A stretch of 64,000 bases of DNA, taken from positions 55,484 to 119,483 of the forward strand of contig NZ_VLLC01000008.1 in the NCBI RefSeq assembly GCF_007830435.1, read 5' to 3'. How positions within the stretch are numbered: position 1 is the first letter of the stretch; each line of letters starts with the position of its first letter. The position numbers and the translations under genes were made by a program. This DNA comes from Desulfobotulus alkaliphilus. Lineage in GTDB: Bacteria > Desulfobacterota > Desulfobacteria > Desulfobacterales > ASO4-4. Shown here piece after piece: positions 9,346-19,902 of the stretch. The notes below the pieces were generated by a model. That model searched no databases, was not told the DNA's origin, and saw only the letters and a program-made list of their open reading frames with translations.

Positions 9346-12207
9346 ATGTTTTTCCATGGTATTCACCCCGGATTCCGGCTAAGCCGCATTCCTGCCATCG
9401 CAGTGGCCTGCTTCTTTCTCTTTACAGGTAGCCTTTTCGCCCTTCCGGACACAAGGGGCTGGATTCATGAAAAAAGCGACCTGCCCCTGCATCCGGATCT
9501 GATCACGGGAACCCTTGATAACGGACTTCGTTATGTGATTCTGCCCCACCATACCCCAAGAAACCGGGCCAGTCTTCACCTCAATGTACAGGCAGGCTCC
9601 TTCCATGAAACCGATTCCCAACAAGGTCTCGCCCATTTTGTGGAACACATGGCCTTCAACGGTTCCACCCACTTTCCTCCGGGCACCCTGATCCATTATT
9701 TCCAGAGCATTGGCATGAGTTTTGGCGGAGACACCAACGCCCATACCGGACTTGGTGAAACGGTTTACCACATTCTCCTTCCGCAGGCCGATGCCGATGG
9801 CCTTGAAAAAGGACTTCTGGTTCTTTCGGACTATGCCCATGGCCTTCTCTTCGATGAGAATGAAATAGAAAGGGAAAAAGGCGTTATCCTTGCGGAAAAA
9901 AGAGCCAGAGATTCTGCCCGCTACCGCACGGGGCAGGCCCTGCGCCGCTTTCTTCTCCCCGGCATACGCAGCAACGAACGCGCCCCCATCGGAAAAAAGG
10001 CCATCATCGAAAAGGGAGACAGGGCCGAGCTTCTGGACTATTACAATACCTGGTACCGCCCCGAGTACATGATGGTCATTCTCGTAGGAGACGTAGAACC
10101 GGTTGAAGCAGAATCCCTGATAACCAAACACTTTGCCCCCATCAAAGCCAGAGCCCCAGAACGGCAGATTCCGGAAATGGGAAAGTTTCAGCATAAAGGG
10201 GATGCTTTTTTCCATCATGCAGAACCCGAATCCGGCGATGTATCCGTTATCATAGCCACATCCCGCATGCTTTCTCCCAGAAAAGACAGCATCCGGTCCC
10301 GGAAGGAAAGCCTCACCCTGCAGCTGGGCAGCATGCTCCTCCGCCACCGCCTGTCCGACAGACTCAGTGATCCGGCAACACCCTATACCCGTGCTGTGGC
10401 CATGGCAGACATCCAGCATGAAACCATTTTATCCACCCGCCTTGTGGCCATCTCTCCCCAGGATAAATGGGAAGCCTCCCTTTCTCTCATGGAACAGGAG
10501 CTGCGAAAGGCCCTGACCCATGGCTTCAGCGAAGAGGAAATGGAGAGGGTTCGAAGGGAAGCCCTCTCCCGCATTGACCGACGTATTGCGGGCTTCTCCA
10601 CCACACCCAGCCGTAAAGTGGCCGATGAGATCATCCGGGCCATGAATACCCCCCGGGTTTTTACCTCCCCGGAGGACGACAAAGCCCTTTTTGCAGATTT
10701 CATTGAAAATATGACGGCAGAAGATGTGCTGGAAGCCATGAAAGAGGCCTGGGGTGATGATCACAGACTGATTGCCATCACGGGCAATACGGGCATTGAC
10801 GATCACACCGCCCTTTCCCGTATGCGGTCCGTGTGGAAAGAAAGTACCGCCATACCCGTTGCGGCACCGGACATGGCAGAAGCTGCCATCTTCCCCTATC
10901 TCCCGGAACCGGAAAAAACTGTCCAGCCCCTTGAGCTTATCTCCATTGAAGATCTGGAGTTTGCCACCGCCCGCTTTGCCAATCACACCACCCTCCATGT
11001 AAAACAGACGGATTTTGAGGCTGACACCGTCCGGGTTCTCCTCTCCTTTGGTCCCGGCAGGGCCCATGAGCCGGAAGAGTGGCCCGGTCTTTCCCTTGCT
11101 GCCCCCGCCCTTGTCAATCTGTCTGGAACCGCTACCCTTGACCGACCAGCTCTGGCACGGGCCCTTGCGGGTAAAGGAATGAGCGTGGAATTCTCCGTGG
11201 CACAGGAAAATTTCCGTTTCACCGCATCCGCCAGGCCGGAAGATTTTTCCGAACTGATGAATCTCCTGCGTCATCGTTTGCTGGACCCTTCCTTCCGGAC
11301 GGAAGCCTGGGAACTTTCCCGCAGATGGGCAGAGCAGCAGGACCGACGCATGGACTCCGATATTGCGGCCACCATGCAACATATGGCCCCTTCTTTCTTT
11401 GCTTCCTTTGACCCGAGATTCTCCAGACCCAAAGCCTCTGAAATGGATGAGGCCATGCGGCTTGCCGCAGAAAACTGGCTGGCACCTGCCTTCAGGGATG
11501 CGGCCCTTGAAATCAGCGTCGTGGGCAATGTGAATCCTGACCTTGTCATTGAAGAAGTGGGACGTTATTTTGGTGATCTTTCCCGCAGCCCCCGCAAGGA
11601 AAAAATCATACGTCCCCTCAGCTTTAATCAGGGAGCCAGAGCCACCTACTGGGTGGCCACACAAATTCCCTCTGCCCAGATCCGTATCGGCTTTCCCACA
11701 ACGGGTCTTGAACCGATGGAAGAATCCAGGGGGCTGAGCCTTCTGGCCCGGGTTCTTTCGGACCGTATCCGCAGGGAAATCCGTGAAAAACAAGGCCTTG
11801 CCTATTCGCCCCGGAGTTTCCATCAGGCCAGCTCCGTATACAAAGATTACGGCGGGCTTTACATGCATACCGGTGCAAGGCCGGATCAGGCCGCCATGGT
11901 GCGTAAGGCTTTGATGGATGTTGCCGAAAAACTTAAAAAAGAAGGGGTTTCTGAGGAAGAACTCCGCAGAGCCAGAGACCCGCTCATGACCGGCCTGAAA
12001 GAAAGGTTCCGGAACAATAACTTCTGGCTTGCCGGCGTAATGGCAGGATCTGTGGAAGATCCCCGCCAGCTGGATCGGGTGCGTACCCTTGAAAGCGGTT
12101 ATCTGGAAATTACCACAAAGGACCTGACTCGGCTGGCGGAGAAATGGCTCCAGCCCGACAGAGCCTCTTCGATCACCGTATTACCCGTTGGAGAAGAAGG
12201 ACTGTAA
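9346..12207 (+). CDS. Periplasmic M16 zinc protease, PqqL/FusC-like
   Basis: A 953-residue exported zinc metalloprotease of the M16 (pitrilysin) family. The ATG at 9346 is preferred because AAAGGA lies 6 bases upstream; a GTG at 9331 is possible. A signal peptide (LSRIPAIAVACFFLFTGSLFA) is followed by the inverted zinc motif HFVEH at about residues 97-101, with the downstream glutamate helix around NEIEREKGVILAEK. A second, inactive M16 half holds the C-terminal region with RIRREIREKQGLAYS. Length and the run GTLDNGLRYVI match PqqL of E. coli and FusC of Pectobacterium, periplasmic proteases encoded with TonB receptors. Its stop overlaps the start of yejA, so cleaved products may feed the Yej importer. 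Confidence 0.93.
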   Translation: MFFHGIHPGFRLSRIPAIAVACFFLFTGSLFALPDTRGWIHEKSDLPLHPDLITGTLDNGLRYVILPHHTPRNRASLHLNVQAGSFHETDSQQGLAHFVEHMAFNGSTHFPPGTLIHYFQSIGMSFGGDTNAHTGLGETVYHILLPQADADGLEKGLLVLSDYAHGLLFDENEIEREKGVILAEKRARDSARYRTGQALRRFLLPGIRSNERAPIGKKAIIEKGDRAELLDYYNTWYRPEYMMVILVGDVEPVEAESLITKHFAPIKARAPERQIPEMGKFQHKGDAFFHHAEPESGDVSVIIATSRMLSPRKDSIRSRKESLTLQLGSMLLRHRLSDRLSDPATPYTRAVAMADIQHETILSTRLVAISPQDKWEASLSLMEQELRKALTHGFSEEEMERVRREALSRIDRRIAGFSTTPSRKVADEIIRAMNTPRVFTSPEDDKALFADFIENMTAEDVLEAMKEAWGDDHRLIAITGNTGIDDHTALSRMRSVWKESTAIPVAAPDMAEAAIFPYLPEPEKTVQPLELISIEDLEFATARFANHTTLHVKQTDFEADTVRVLLSFGPGRAHEPEEWPGLSLAAPALVNLSGTATLDRPALARALAGKGMSVEFSVAQENFRFTASARPEDFSELMNLLRHRLLDPSFRTEAWELSRRWAEQQDRRMDSDIAATMQHMAPSFFASFDPRFSRPKASEMDEAMRLAAENWLAPAFRDAALEISVVGNVNPDLVIEEVGRYFGDLSRSPRKEKIIRPLSFNQGARATYWVATQIPSAQIRIGFPTTGLEPMEESRGLSLLARVLSDRIRREIREKQGLAYSPRSFHQASSVYKDYGGLYMHTGARPDQAAMVRKALMDVAEKLKKEGVSEEELRRARDPLMTGLKERFRNNNFWLAGVMAGSVEDPRQLDRVRTLESGYLEITTKDLTRLAEKWLQPDRASSITVLPVGEEGL

Positions 12208-14051
12208 TGCGCCTGAATCTGATATGTATGCTGCTGATACAGGGGCTCTACTTCATGACACCGGCACTGGCGGCTCCCACCCACGGCATAGCCCTGTGGG
12301 GAGAGCCCCAGTATGGCCCTGATTTCACACATTTTGCCTATGCCAGACCGGACGCCCCCAAAGGCGGGCATCTGCGAATGGCCGCCACAGGAAGCTTTGA
12401 CAGCTTTCACCCCTTCACCATCCGGGGAACGGCAGCGGCAGGGGTGGGGCTTCTTTATGAAACCCTCATGACAGCCTCCCTTGACGAACCCTCATCCAGC
12501 TACGGACTCATTGCCCAATCCATTATGGTGTCGGAAGACCGTACTTCCGTAACCTTTCGGCTGAGACCGGAAGCGCGCTTCCATGACGGCCAGCCCGTAC
12601 GGGCCGAGGATGTGGTTTTTTCCTTTCAGATTCTTGTCAGGGAAGGCTCTCCCCACTATCGTAAATACTACGAAGATATAACCGGAGCGCATGCCCTGGA
12701 TGACCATACCGTGCGCTTTGATATCCGCCCCGGTTCTGCCATGGAAACACCCTATATAACAGGACAGCTCCCCGTTCTTCCCGCCCATGTCTGGAAGGAA
12801 AGGGAATTTTCCCGATCTTCTCTGGAAACGCCCGTGGGTTCGGGCCCCTACCGTATCCATTCCTTTGATACAGGCAGACGCATCACCTATGTACGAGATC
12901 CGGATTACTGGGGTTGGCATCTTCCTGTGAATCAGGGACATTTTAACTTTGATTTTATCTCGTGGGAATACTTCCGGGATAACACAGTCAGTCTTGAAGC
13001 CTTCAAAGCCGGTGTTTTTGATTACAGGCTGGAAAATACTGCCAAAACCTGGGCTACCCTCTACGACGGGCCAGCATTCCGGGACGGACGCATCCGCAAG
13101 GAAACCATCCCCCACGAACGACCCCAGGGCATGCAGGGCTTTGTTTTCAATATCCGCAAACCCGTTTTCAGAGACAGGGCGGTACGTAAAGCCCTGTCCC
13201 TGATCTTTGATTTTGAATGGGCCAACACCCATCTCTTTTATGGCCAGTATAATCGCAGTCACAGTTTTTTTCAAAACTCCCCCATGGCAGCGGAAGGGCT
13301 TCCTTCGGAAGAGGAACTTGTTCTGCTGGAACCCTTTCGCCATCTCCTGCCAGAATCTGCCTTCGGTCCTGCCATAGTACCACCTGTCACTGACGGATCG
13401 GGGAATATACGCCCCCTGCTCAGGGAGGCGGACCGCATTCTCAATGAGGCCGGGTGGATTCTCAAGGACGGAAAACGCATTCACAAAGAAACGGGCCGCC
13501 CCCTTTCCTTTGAGATTCTTCTCGCATCGCCTTCCTTTCAGCGTATTGCCATGCCCTTTCGGCAGAATCTCGCCCGGCTGGGCGTGGATGCCTCGGTCCG
13601 TGTGGTGGACCGCACCCGCTATGTGCGTCAGCTGCAGGATTTCAACTATGACATGATCGTGGGAAACTTCCGCCAGAGCCACTCCCCCGGCTCAGAACAA
13701 AGGGATTTCTGGGGATCGGCAGCGGCATCCGTACCCGGAGGCCGCAACACCATCGGCATTGCCGATCCTGTGGTGGACGCCCTTGTGGAACACATTCTCA
13801 ATGCAGAAAACAGAGAAGAACTCATTACGGCATGCAGGGCCCTGGACAGGGTACTGCGGGCCAACCACTACGTGATTCCTCAATGGTTCAATGCCAGCTA
13901 CCGCATCGCCTACTGGGACAAGCTCCGCCATCCGGAAAAATCACCTGAGCATGGCCTTGGCATTTATACCTGGTGGATTGATACCAAAGCCGAAGCCCGC
14001 CTCACACCCGGAGCCGTCATGCACACAGAGCCGGGAGAAAACAGAAAATGA
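12207..14051 (+). CDS. yejA: Oligopeptide-binding protein of the Yej ABC transporter
   Basis: A 614-residue periplasmic solute-binding protein of family 5. The start is the ATG that shares its A with the upstream TAA (TAATG), with AGAAGGA in front. A signal peptide (residues about 1-22) precedes [17 protein letters not shown] and [10 protein letters not shown], hallmarks of YejA. Later family landmarks include VGSGPY and the final helix near YRIAYWDKL. In enterobacteria YejABEF imports peptides, including microcin C-type peptides. The gene overlaps yejB by 4 bp, and the M16 protease precedes it, so it probably binds protease-generated peptides. Confidence 0.93.
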   Translation: MRLNLICMLLIQGLYFMTPALAAPTHGIALWGEPQYGPDFTHFAYARPDAPKGGHLRMAATGSFDSFHPFTIRGTAAAGVGLLYETLMTASLDEPSSSYGLIAQSIMVSEDRTSVTFRLRPEARFHDGQPVRAEDVVFSFQILVREGSPHYRKYYEDITGAHALDDHTVRFDIRPGSAMETPYITGQLPVLPAHVWKEREFSRSSLETPVGSGPYRIHSFDTGRRITYVRDPDYWGWHLPVNQGHFNFDFISWEYFRDNTVSLEAFKAGVFDYRLENTAKTWATLYDGPAFRDGRIRKETIPHERPQGMQGFVFNIRKPVFRDRAVRKALSLIFDFEWANTHLFYGQYNRSHSFFQNSPMAAEGLPSEEELVLLEPFRHLLPESAFGPAIVPPVTDGSGNIRPLLREADRILNEAGWILKDGKRIHKETGRPLSFEILLASPSFQRIAMPFRQNLARLGVDASVRVVDRTRYVRQLQDFNYDMIVGNFRQSHSPGSEQRDFWGSAAASVPGGRNTIGIADPVVDALVEHILNAENREELITACRALDRVLRANHYVIPQWFNASYRIAYWDKLRHPEKSPEHGLGIYTWWIDTKAEARLTPGAVMHTEPGENRK

Positions 14052-15154
14052 GTGCCTACCTGCTGCGCCGCCTTCTTTTGATTGTTCCCACCCTGCTGGG
14101 AATTCTCACGGTAAACTTTTTTGTCATCCAGGCCGCTCCCGGCGGCCCCGTTGAGCAGATGATAGCCCGAATTTCCGGAACCAGCGGAGATCTGACAGAA
14201 CGAATTTCCGGCTCCGGTGCTGACGACTTTTTTGAAAACGACAACGCCCTGGAGACGGAAGCCGGTATCCGCTACAGGGGTGCGGAAGGACTGGATCCGG
14301 AATTCATAGAAGAACTGGAAAAAATGTTCGGTTTTGACCGCCCCATGCACGAACGCTACTTCAAACTTCTCAAAGATTATTTTTTCTGGGATTTTGGCGA
14401 AAGCTTCTATAAAAATGAAACCGTTCTTTCCCTTATTGCCCAGAAAATGCCCGTATCCATTTCTCTGGGCCTCTGGTCTACCCTTATCATCTATATGGTC
14501 TGCATTCCCCTTGGCATACGCAAAGCGGTACACCATGGAACCCGCTTTGACGGATGGACCACCACCGTCATCAGTGTGGCCCACGCCATACCGGTCTTCC
14601 TGTTTGCCATTGCCCTTGTCATTCTCTTTGCGGGAGGCTCCTATTTTCAGTGGTTCCCGCTGCGGGGACTTACTTCGCCGGGGTTTGACCAGCTTTCCGC
14701 AGTTGGAAAAATTCTGGACTACTTTCACCATCTGGCTCTTCCCATCACAGCCATGGTCATTGGCGGTTTTGCCTCCCTCACCATGCTCACCCGCAACAGC
14801 TTTCTGGATGAAATTCACAAACAGTATGTGGAAACCGCCAGAGCCAAAGGAGCGGATGAAAAACGGGTTCTTTTCGGCCATGTGTTCCGCAATGCCATGC
14901 TCATTGTCATTGCCGGATTCCCTTCCGCCTTTGTTTCCATGTTCTTCACAGGATCCCTGCTCATTGAAGTGATCTTCTCCCTTGATGGTCTGGGGCTTCT
15001 GGGTTTTGAAGCCACCATGGGCCGGGACTATCCGGTAATGTTCGCAACCCTTTACATTTTCACCCTCATGGGACTTCTGCTCAGCATTATCAGTGATCTC
15101 ACCTATACATTTGTGGATCCCCGCATTCATTTCGGTACAAGGGAGGGATCATGA
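14048..15154 (+). CDS. yejB: Peptide ABC transporter permease YejB
   Basis: A 368-residue inner membrane permease of the DppB/OppB type. The first helix ([22 protein letters not shown]) is followed by [11 protein letters not shown], typical of YejB. A periplasmic insert of about 60 residues comes next, then the remaining helices with the cytoplasmic EAA loop around [23 protein letters not shown]. It overlaps yejA and yejE by 4 bp each (ATGA), so translation is coupled. The length agrees with the roughly 364 residues of E. coli YejB. Confidence 0.95.
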   Translation: MSAYLLRRLLLIVPTLLGILTVNFFVIQAAPGGPVEQMIARISGTSGDLTERISGSGADDFFENDNALETEAGIRYRGAEGLDPEFIEELEKMFGFDRPMHERYFKLLKDYFFWDFGESFYKNETVLSLIAQKMPVSISLGLWSTLIIYMVCIPLGIRKAVHHGTRFDGWTTTVISVAHAIPVFLFAIALVILFAGGSYFQWFPLRGLTSPGFDQLSAVGKILDYFHHLALPITAMVIGGFASLTMLTRNSFLDEIHKQYVETARAKGADEKRVLFGHVFRNAMLIVIAGFPSAFVSMFFTGSLLIEVIFSLDGLGLLGFEATMGRDYPVMFATLYIFTLMGLLLSIISDLTYTFVDPRIHFGTREGS

Positions 15155-16170
15155 AAGCTGCCACCCGACGCAGATGGGAACGATTCCTTGCCAACCGCAA
15201 GGGCCTCATCTCCCTTATCCTCTTCATCATACTTTTTTTCGTAAGCCTTTTTGCGGAATTCATTGCCAATGACAGGCCCCTTATGATCCGGTACCAGGGA
15301 GAAACCTATTTTCCCGTACTCAAAGATTATAATGAAACGGTTTTTGGAGGCGACTTTGCAACGCTCTGCGACTACAGAGACCCCTATATTCGGGAAAATG
15401 TGGATGCCCATGGGTTCATGATCTGGCCACCCATCCGTTTTTCCTACAACACCATTCGTATGGATCTCCCCGAACCGGCCCCTTCCCGTCCGGACAGAAC
15501 CAACCTGCTCGGCACGGACGATCAGGGCAGGGATGTACTGGCACGGGTAATCTACGGCTACCGGATTTCCGTTCTCTTCGGGCTTTGCCTTGCCTTCGGA
15601 GGTGCTGTCATCGGCACCTTTGCCGGAGCCCTGCAGGGCTATTACGGGGGCAAGGTGGATCTTATCGGCCAGCGATTCATGGAAATCTGGTCCGGATTGC
15701 CAGTGCTCTACCTCATCATGATCCTCTCCAGTGTGGTGACACCCAGTTTTTTCTGGCTTCTCGGGCTCATGCTCCTTTTCGGATGGATGTCCCTTGTGGG
15801 CGTTGTCAGGGCTGAATTTCTGAGGGGACGTAACCTCGGCTATGTCAAGGCCGCAAGAGTCATGGGCATGACAGACAGGCGCATCATGTTTCGGCATATT
15901 CTGCCCAATGCCATGGTAGCGGCCCTCACCTTCTTTCCCTTCATTCTCAATGGTGCCATCACAACCCTGACGGCCCTTGATTTTCTGGGATTCGGCCTCC
16001 CTCCGGGTTCTCCCTCCCTCGGAGAACTGCTCTCCCAGGGAAAAACCAACCTCCACGCCCCATGGCTGGGGATTACCGCTTTCTGTGTTCTTTCCATCAT
16101 GCTCACCCTCCTCATCTTTGTGGGAGAGGCTGTGCGGGATGCCTTTGATCCCAGACTGGAAAGTCTGTAA
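15151..16170 (+). CDS. yejE: Peptide ABC transporter permease YejE
   Basis: A 339-residue inner membrane permease of the DppC/OppC type and partner of YejB. It has an N-terminal helix, then a periplasmic domain ending in [19 protein letters not shown], the standard entry to the transmembrane core. Five further helices carry the EAA-type loop [22 protein letters not shown]. The length matches the YejE family (about 340). It overlaps yejB by 4 bp and is followed after 12 bp by the ATPase gene. Confidence 0.95.
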   Translation: MKAATRRRWERFLANRKGLISLILFIILFFVSLFAEFIANDRPLMIRYQGETYFPVLKDYNETVFGGDFATLCDYRDPYIRENVDAHGFMIWPPIRFSYNTIRMDLPEPAPSRPDRTNLLGTDDQGRDVLARVIYGYRISVLFGLCLAFGGAVIGTFAGALQGYYGGKVDLIGQRFMEIWSGLPVLYLIMILSSVVTPSFFWLLGLMLLFGWMSLVGVVRAEFLRGRNLGYVKAARVMGMTDRRIMFRHILPNAMVAALTFFPFILNGAITTLTALDFLGFGLPPGSPSLGELLSQGKTNLHAPWLGITAFCVLSIMLTLLIFVGEAVRDAFDPRLESL

Positions 16171-16182
16171 AGGATGTTTGAC

Positions 16183-17772
16183 ATGCATACACCCCTTGTC
16201 ACCGTTTCCAATCTGTCCATTGCCTTTTCCAAAACCGGCGGAGCCCTTTCGCCCGTAGTCCATGGCATTGATTTTCAAATTCATCCCGGAGAATGCCTTG
16301 CCCTTGTGGGAGAATCCGGATCCGGTAAATCCGTGACCGCCAAAAGCCTCCTGCGACTCCTTCCTGCGGGCTGCCGCATTGACGGCAGCATGGCCTTCAA
16401 GGGCATGGACATCGCCACCATGGAGGAAAGCAGACTGAGGAAACTGCGGGGCGGACGCATTGCCATGATTTTTCAGGAACCCCTTTCCGCCCTGAACCCC
16501 CTGCATCCCGTGGGCAAACAAATTGCAGAAACCCTGTATCTGCATCAGGGTCTTCCCCTGCACCGTTCGGAAAAGGAAGTAACAGCCCTTCTGGACCGTG
16601 TGGGCATTCCCGATGCCAGCCGCCGCAGAAAATCCTATCCCCATGAACTTTCCGGAGGTCAGCGTCAGCGGGTGATGATTGCCATGGCCATTGCCAATAA
16701 CCCGGATCTTCTCATTGCAGACGAACCCACCACCGCGCTGGATGTCACCGTGCAGGACAAGATACTGCGCCTGCTGGAAGACCTTCGCAGGGAACGGAAC
16801 ATGGCCATGCTCTTCATCACCCACGACCTCGGCGTGGTACGTCGCATGGCAGACCGCATTGCCGTCATGAAGGATGGCCGCATCCTCGAAACCGCAGACA
16901 GAGAAACCCTCTTCACAAAACCCGTCCACCCCTGGACCCGGGAACTCATCAAAACGACCCGGGCCACACCCCTGCGGGCCCTTCCGGACACCCCACCCCT
17001 CCTGCAGACACGGGAACTTGCCGTGCGTTTTCCCATCAAAGAGGGCATCCTTCAGAGGGTCAAAGGCCATGTCCATGCGGTGCGGGGGGCGGATCTTGTA
17101 ATCCGCAAGGGAGAAACCCTGGGTGTGGTGGGAGAATCCGGCTCGGGCAAAACCAGTCTTGCCCATGCCCTTTTGCGCCTGATTCACACCGAGGGGGAAA
17201 TTCTTCTGGAGAATCATCGCATAGACGGTCTCTCTACCGGTGAATTCCGCAAATTGCGGCCCAGAATGCAGATGGTGTTTCAGGACCCCTTTGACAGCTT
17301 AAGCCCCCGAATGACCGTGGGCGAAATTGTGGGAGAAGGCCTTGAGGTTCACTCCCAAATGAAAACGAAAGAAAGGAACATTCGAATTGCCCAAAGCCTT
17401 GAGGCCGTGGGCATGGATCCTTCTATGACAGACCGCTACCCCCACGAGTTTTCCGGCGGACAGCGCCAGCGCATTGCCATAGCAAGGGCCCTGATCCTCA
17501 ATCCCGATCTCCTCGTGCTGGATGAACCCACCTCATCGCTGGACCGCTCCGTGCAGTTTCAGGTGCTGGAGCTTCTGCGACGTCTTCAGGAAGAGAGGGG
17601 GCTGAGCTATCTTTTCATCAGCCATGATCTTGCCGTTGTACGAGGCATCAGCCACAGAATCGCCGTGATGAAGGACGGGGATATTGTGGAAACAGGACCT
17701 GCGGAACAGCTCTTTACAAGGCCTGAGCATCCCTACACAAAAGAACTGCTTTCCGCCGCTCTGGCTGCGTGA
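16183..17772 (+). CDS. yejF: Peptide ABC transporter ATP-binding protein YejF (two ATPase domains)
   Basis: A tandem ABC ATPase of about 529 residues that powers YejBE. Each half has a Walker A (GESGSGKSV and GESGSGKTS), an intact signature (LSGGQRQR and FSGGQRQR), Walker B ([12 protein letters not shown] and [12 protein letters not shown]) and an H-loop histidine (FITHD and FISHD). The oligopeptide-transporter C-terminal segment with HPYTKELL ends the protein. An ATG at 16174 is also in frame, but AAAGGA lies 8 bases before the ATG at 16183, which makes the latter more likely. It is the last gene of the M16-yej operon. Confidence 0.94.
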   Translation: MHTPLVTVSNLSIAFSKTGGALSPVVHGIDFQIHPGECLALVGESGSGKSVTAKSLLRLLPAGCRIDGSMAFKGMDIATMEESRLRKLRGGRIAMIFQEPLSALNPLHPVGKQIAETLYLHQGLPLHRSEKEVTALLDRVGIPDASRRRKSYPHELSGGQRQRVMIAMAIANNPDLLIADEPTTALDVTVQDKILRLLEDLRRERNMAMLFITHDLGVVRRMADRIAVMKDGRILETADRETLFTKPVHPWTRELIKTTRATPLRALPDTPPLLQTRELAVRFPIKEGILQRVKGHVHAVRGADLVIRKGETLGVVGESGSGKTSLAHALLRLIHTEGEILLENHRIDGLSTGEFRKLRPRMQMVFQDPFDSLSPRMTVGEIVGEGLEVHSQMKTKERNIRIAQSLEAVGMDPSMTDRYPHEFSGGQRQRIAIARALILNPDLLVLDEPTSSLDRSVQFQVLELLRRLQEERGLSYLFISHDLAVVRGISHRIAVMKDGDIVETGPAEQLFTRPEHPYTKELLSAALAA

Positions 17773-17805
17773 AAAAAGCACCTTCGCCTTTCCTCACTCT
17801 CCCTC

Positions 17806-18085
17806 ATTCGTCAGGAGCGAGAGGCGGGGATCAAAACATGGGGCACACAAAAGGGTGCTCAACGCAAAATTGCGTCTGCCCGTGGATGCGCATGGCATGC
17901 CAGTCAAGGCTATTATTACAATAAGGTACAACAGCAGATTTCACGCGGGCAGTTGCTTTGTTCAAAAAATTTGCCGCCCAGTGCTTTTTGGCCGACCGAC
18001 ATTATTGCCCAAGCGGAAAGACAAGGAATAGAGCCATCATTCCATCCAAAACGAACCGGAAAGAGAATCGTTATCCTGCTGCTGG
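17806..18085 (+). pseudogene. Decayed IS5-type transposase fragment
   Basis: Pieces of a DDE transposase can be read only by changing frame: KRVLNAKLRLPVDAHGMPVKA (near 17850), then DFTRAVALFKKFAAQCFLAD with a shift (near 17940), then AERQGIEPSFHP in another frame (near 18015). Together they follow the family order of K-hxxVDAxGxP, an ADCxxAxxLxxG-like stretch, ADKGYDS and IPxKxNRK. Ends and target duplication are not visible. It is a non-functional remnant lying between the yej and nuo operons. Confidence 0.7.
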
Positions 18086-18131
18086 CAACGGGAATCAGCA
18101 AGCAAAATCCCTCAACCGCAGTTTAGTTATC

Positions 18132-18177
18132 AAAAAAAGGGATTGAAAAATCAATAAGATTGATATTTCAATCCCTT
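18132..18177 (-). terminator. Terminator downstream of the nuo operon
   Basis: AAGGGATTGAAA and TTTCAATCCCTT form a perfect 12-bp stem with further pairing inside (ATCAAT with ATTGAT). On the minus strand the stem is followed by seven Ts, so it would stop transcription arriving from the nuo genes, whose last stop codon is about 195 bp away. Confidence 0.7.
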
Positions 18178-18372
18178 ACAGGCCACATAGCATGTACGTT
18201 TTTCGTAACTACAGCAAATTTTCCCGCCCTCCGGGAAAGGGGCCGGAGATGAGAGAAGTATGTTGTAAAAGCTTCTTTATCCCACTGGTTTTTTCTTAAA
18301 TTTTTAAAGGGCTGACAAAGTCAGAAGAGTCCCGGTGAATAGTTACAGTCTTTCAATACTGTCACGATTCAG

Positions 18373-19806
18373 CTAAAGCAAAACACCAACGACTTCCTTT
18401 GCCATAGCCACAATGGGTTCAGGGAAAAGACCCGAAGCCAGAATCACCGCAGTGATAAAAACACCAAAGGCAGCCGCAGGCAAACCAAGGGAAAGGCCCT
18501 TTCCCTGCTCAGCGCTCCCTTCGTTTTCCGGCAGGGCATAGGCGGCCCTCACCAGTTTCAGATAGTAAAATGCAGATATGGCCGCATTGATTACCGCAAG
18601 AATGACAAGGCCGTAGTACCCCTTACCGATGGCTGCGGTAAATACGAGAAACTTCGTAGGAAAGCCTACGGCGGGTGGAATACCTGCCATGCCACAGGCA
18701 GCTACAGCCAGAGTCAGGGCAAGGAGGGGAGAACGCCTGTGCAGTCCCTTTAAACCCTCAAAACTCAAATTCTCACCGGCCGGTGCCACCTGACAGATCA
18801 CATAAAAGCACCCAAGGGTCATTACCATATAACCGAAAACATAATAGATGGCCGAGGCAAAGCCTTCGGGCCCCACGGAAAGAATACCCACCATCACATA
18901 GCCCGCATGGGCGATGGATGAAAAGGCCAGAAGACGCTTGATGTCATTTTGCACAAGGGCCGCAAGATTACCGTAGGTCATGGAGAGTACGGCAAAGACA
19001 GAGAGTATCCATATAAGATGACCCGTATCCGCACCACTGGAAGCAACAAAGCGGATCAGCAGGGCAACGGCTGCAATCTTCGGCAGTGTTGCCACAAAGG
19101 CCGTGGTTTCATTGGCCGCACCTTCATAGACATCCGGGGTCCAGAAATGCATGGGAAACATGGCAAGTTTGTAGAAAAAACCCGCAAGAATCATCAGAAG
19201 ACCAATGAGGGCCAAAGGTTCGCTACGAACCAGCTCCGGAAGTACGGGGCCCAGCTCCGAAAGATATGTGGTTCCCGTAAGCCCCACCACATAACTCATA
19301 CCAAAAACGGTAATACCGGTGGCAAGGGCACCGAACAGCACATACTTGATACCCGCTTCATACTGAACCCGGTGGGCCCCTTTGCGCATGGGAATGGCCA
19401 CGTAAAGGGCAAAGGAGGATATCTCAAGGCATAGGAGAATAGTAAGAAGCTCCACACTGCTCACAAGGAAGGTCAGGCCCATGGTGGAAATGGACAGGAA
19501 CATGGCATATTCCGATGAAACTTCCCGCCGGACTCCGGGAAAACCGGAGGAAAGACAAAGCACACCAAGAAAGCCCAAGGCAATGAGCAGTTTAAATGTC
19601 TGTGAAAAAAGATCCACACGATAGGCATCAAAAAAAAGCATGCCTTCTGCATTCAGGGCTGCAAGGGAAGCAAGAACCAGCACCCCTGCACCCCCAAGGG
19701 CCACCCTTCCCACAAGGGCAGAGCCCGCATTAAAGAGGGAAAGCCCGAAAAAAATCAGGGTCATCCCGATAAGGACCAGTTCGGGGAGAAATTCCATCAT
19801 AGACAT
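18373..19806 (-). CDS. nuoN: Complex I proton-pumping subunit N
   Basis: A 477-residue polytopic membrane protein of the antiporter-like class and last gene of the complex I operon. It has about 14 hydrophobic segments. Family marks include the TM5 glutamate region LLCLEISSFALYV, the lysine segment with YKLAMFPMHFWTPDVYEG, and DIKRLLAFSSIAHAGYV. In complex I this subunit translocates protons across the inner membrane, driven by quinone reduction. Its upstream neighbour nuoM lies 97 bp away, the largest gap among the membrane-arm genes. Confidence 0.95.
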   Translation of the reverse strand: MSMMEFLPELVLIGMTLIFFGLSLFNAGSALVGRVALGGAGVLVLASLAALNAEGMLFFDAYRVDLFSQTFKLLIALGFLGVLCLSSGFPGVRREVSSEYAMFLSISTMGLTFLVSSVELLTILLCLEISSFALYVAIPMRKGAHRVQYEAGIKYVLFGALATGITVFGMSYVVGLTGTTYLSELGPVLPELVRSEPLALIGLLMILAGFFYKLAMFPMHFWTPDVYEGAANETTAFVATLPKIAAVALLIRFVASSGADTGHLIWILSVFAVLSMTYGNLAALVQNDIKRLLAFSSIAHAGYVMVGILSVGPEGFASAIYYVFGYMVMTLGCFYVICQVAPAGENLSFEGLKGLHRRSPLLALTLAVAACGMAGIPPAVGFPTKFLVFTAAIGKGYYGLVILAVINAAISAFYYLKLVRAAYALPENEGSAEQGKGLSLGLPAAAFGVFITAVILASGLFPEPIVAMAKEVVGVLL

Positions 19807-19902
19807 GGCGTATAGATCCTAAACCTTGAGGTTGGCAACATATGGGTTGGGCACAAAAGCCCCTTATCATCATTCAGGCCAGACATGGAAGATTCCTTCT
19901 GA

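Noticed and set aside
15127..17217. 696-codon open frame antisense to yejE-yejF
   Set aside because: It mirrors two well-supported ABC transporter genes and shows no motif of its own.
1..18200. The whole 1-18 kb block as a genomic island
   Set aside because: No integrase, tRNA border, direct repeat ends or clear base-composition shift could be seen by eye; only a decayed IS fragment marks one edge.
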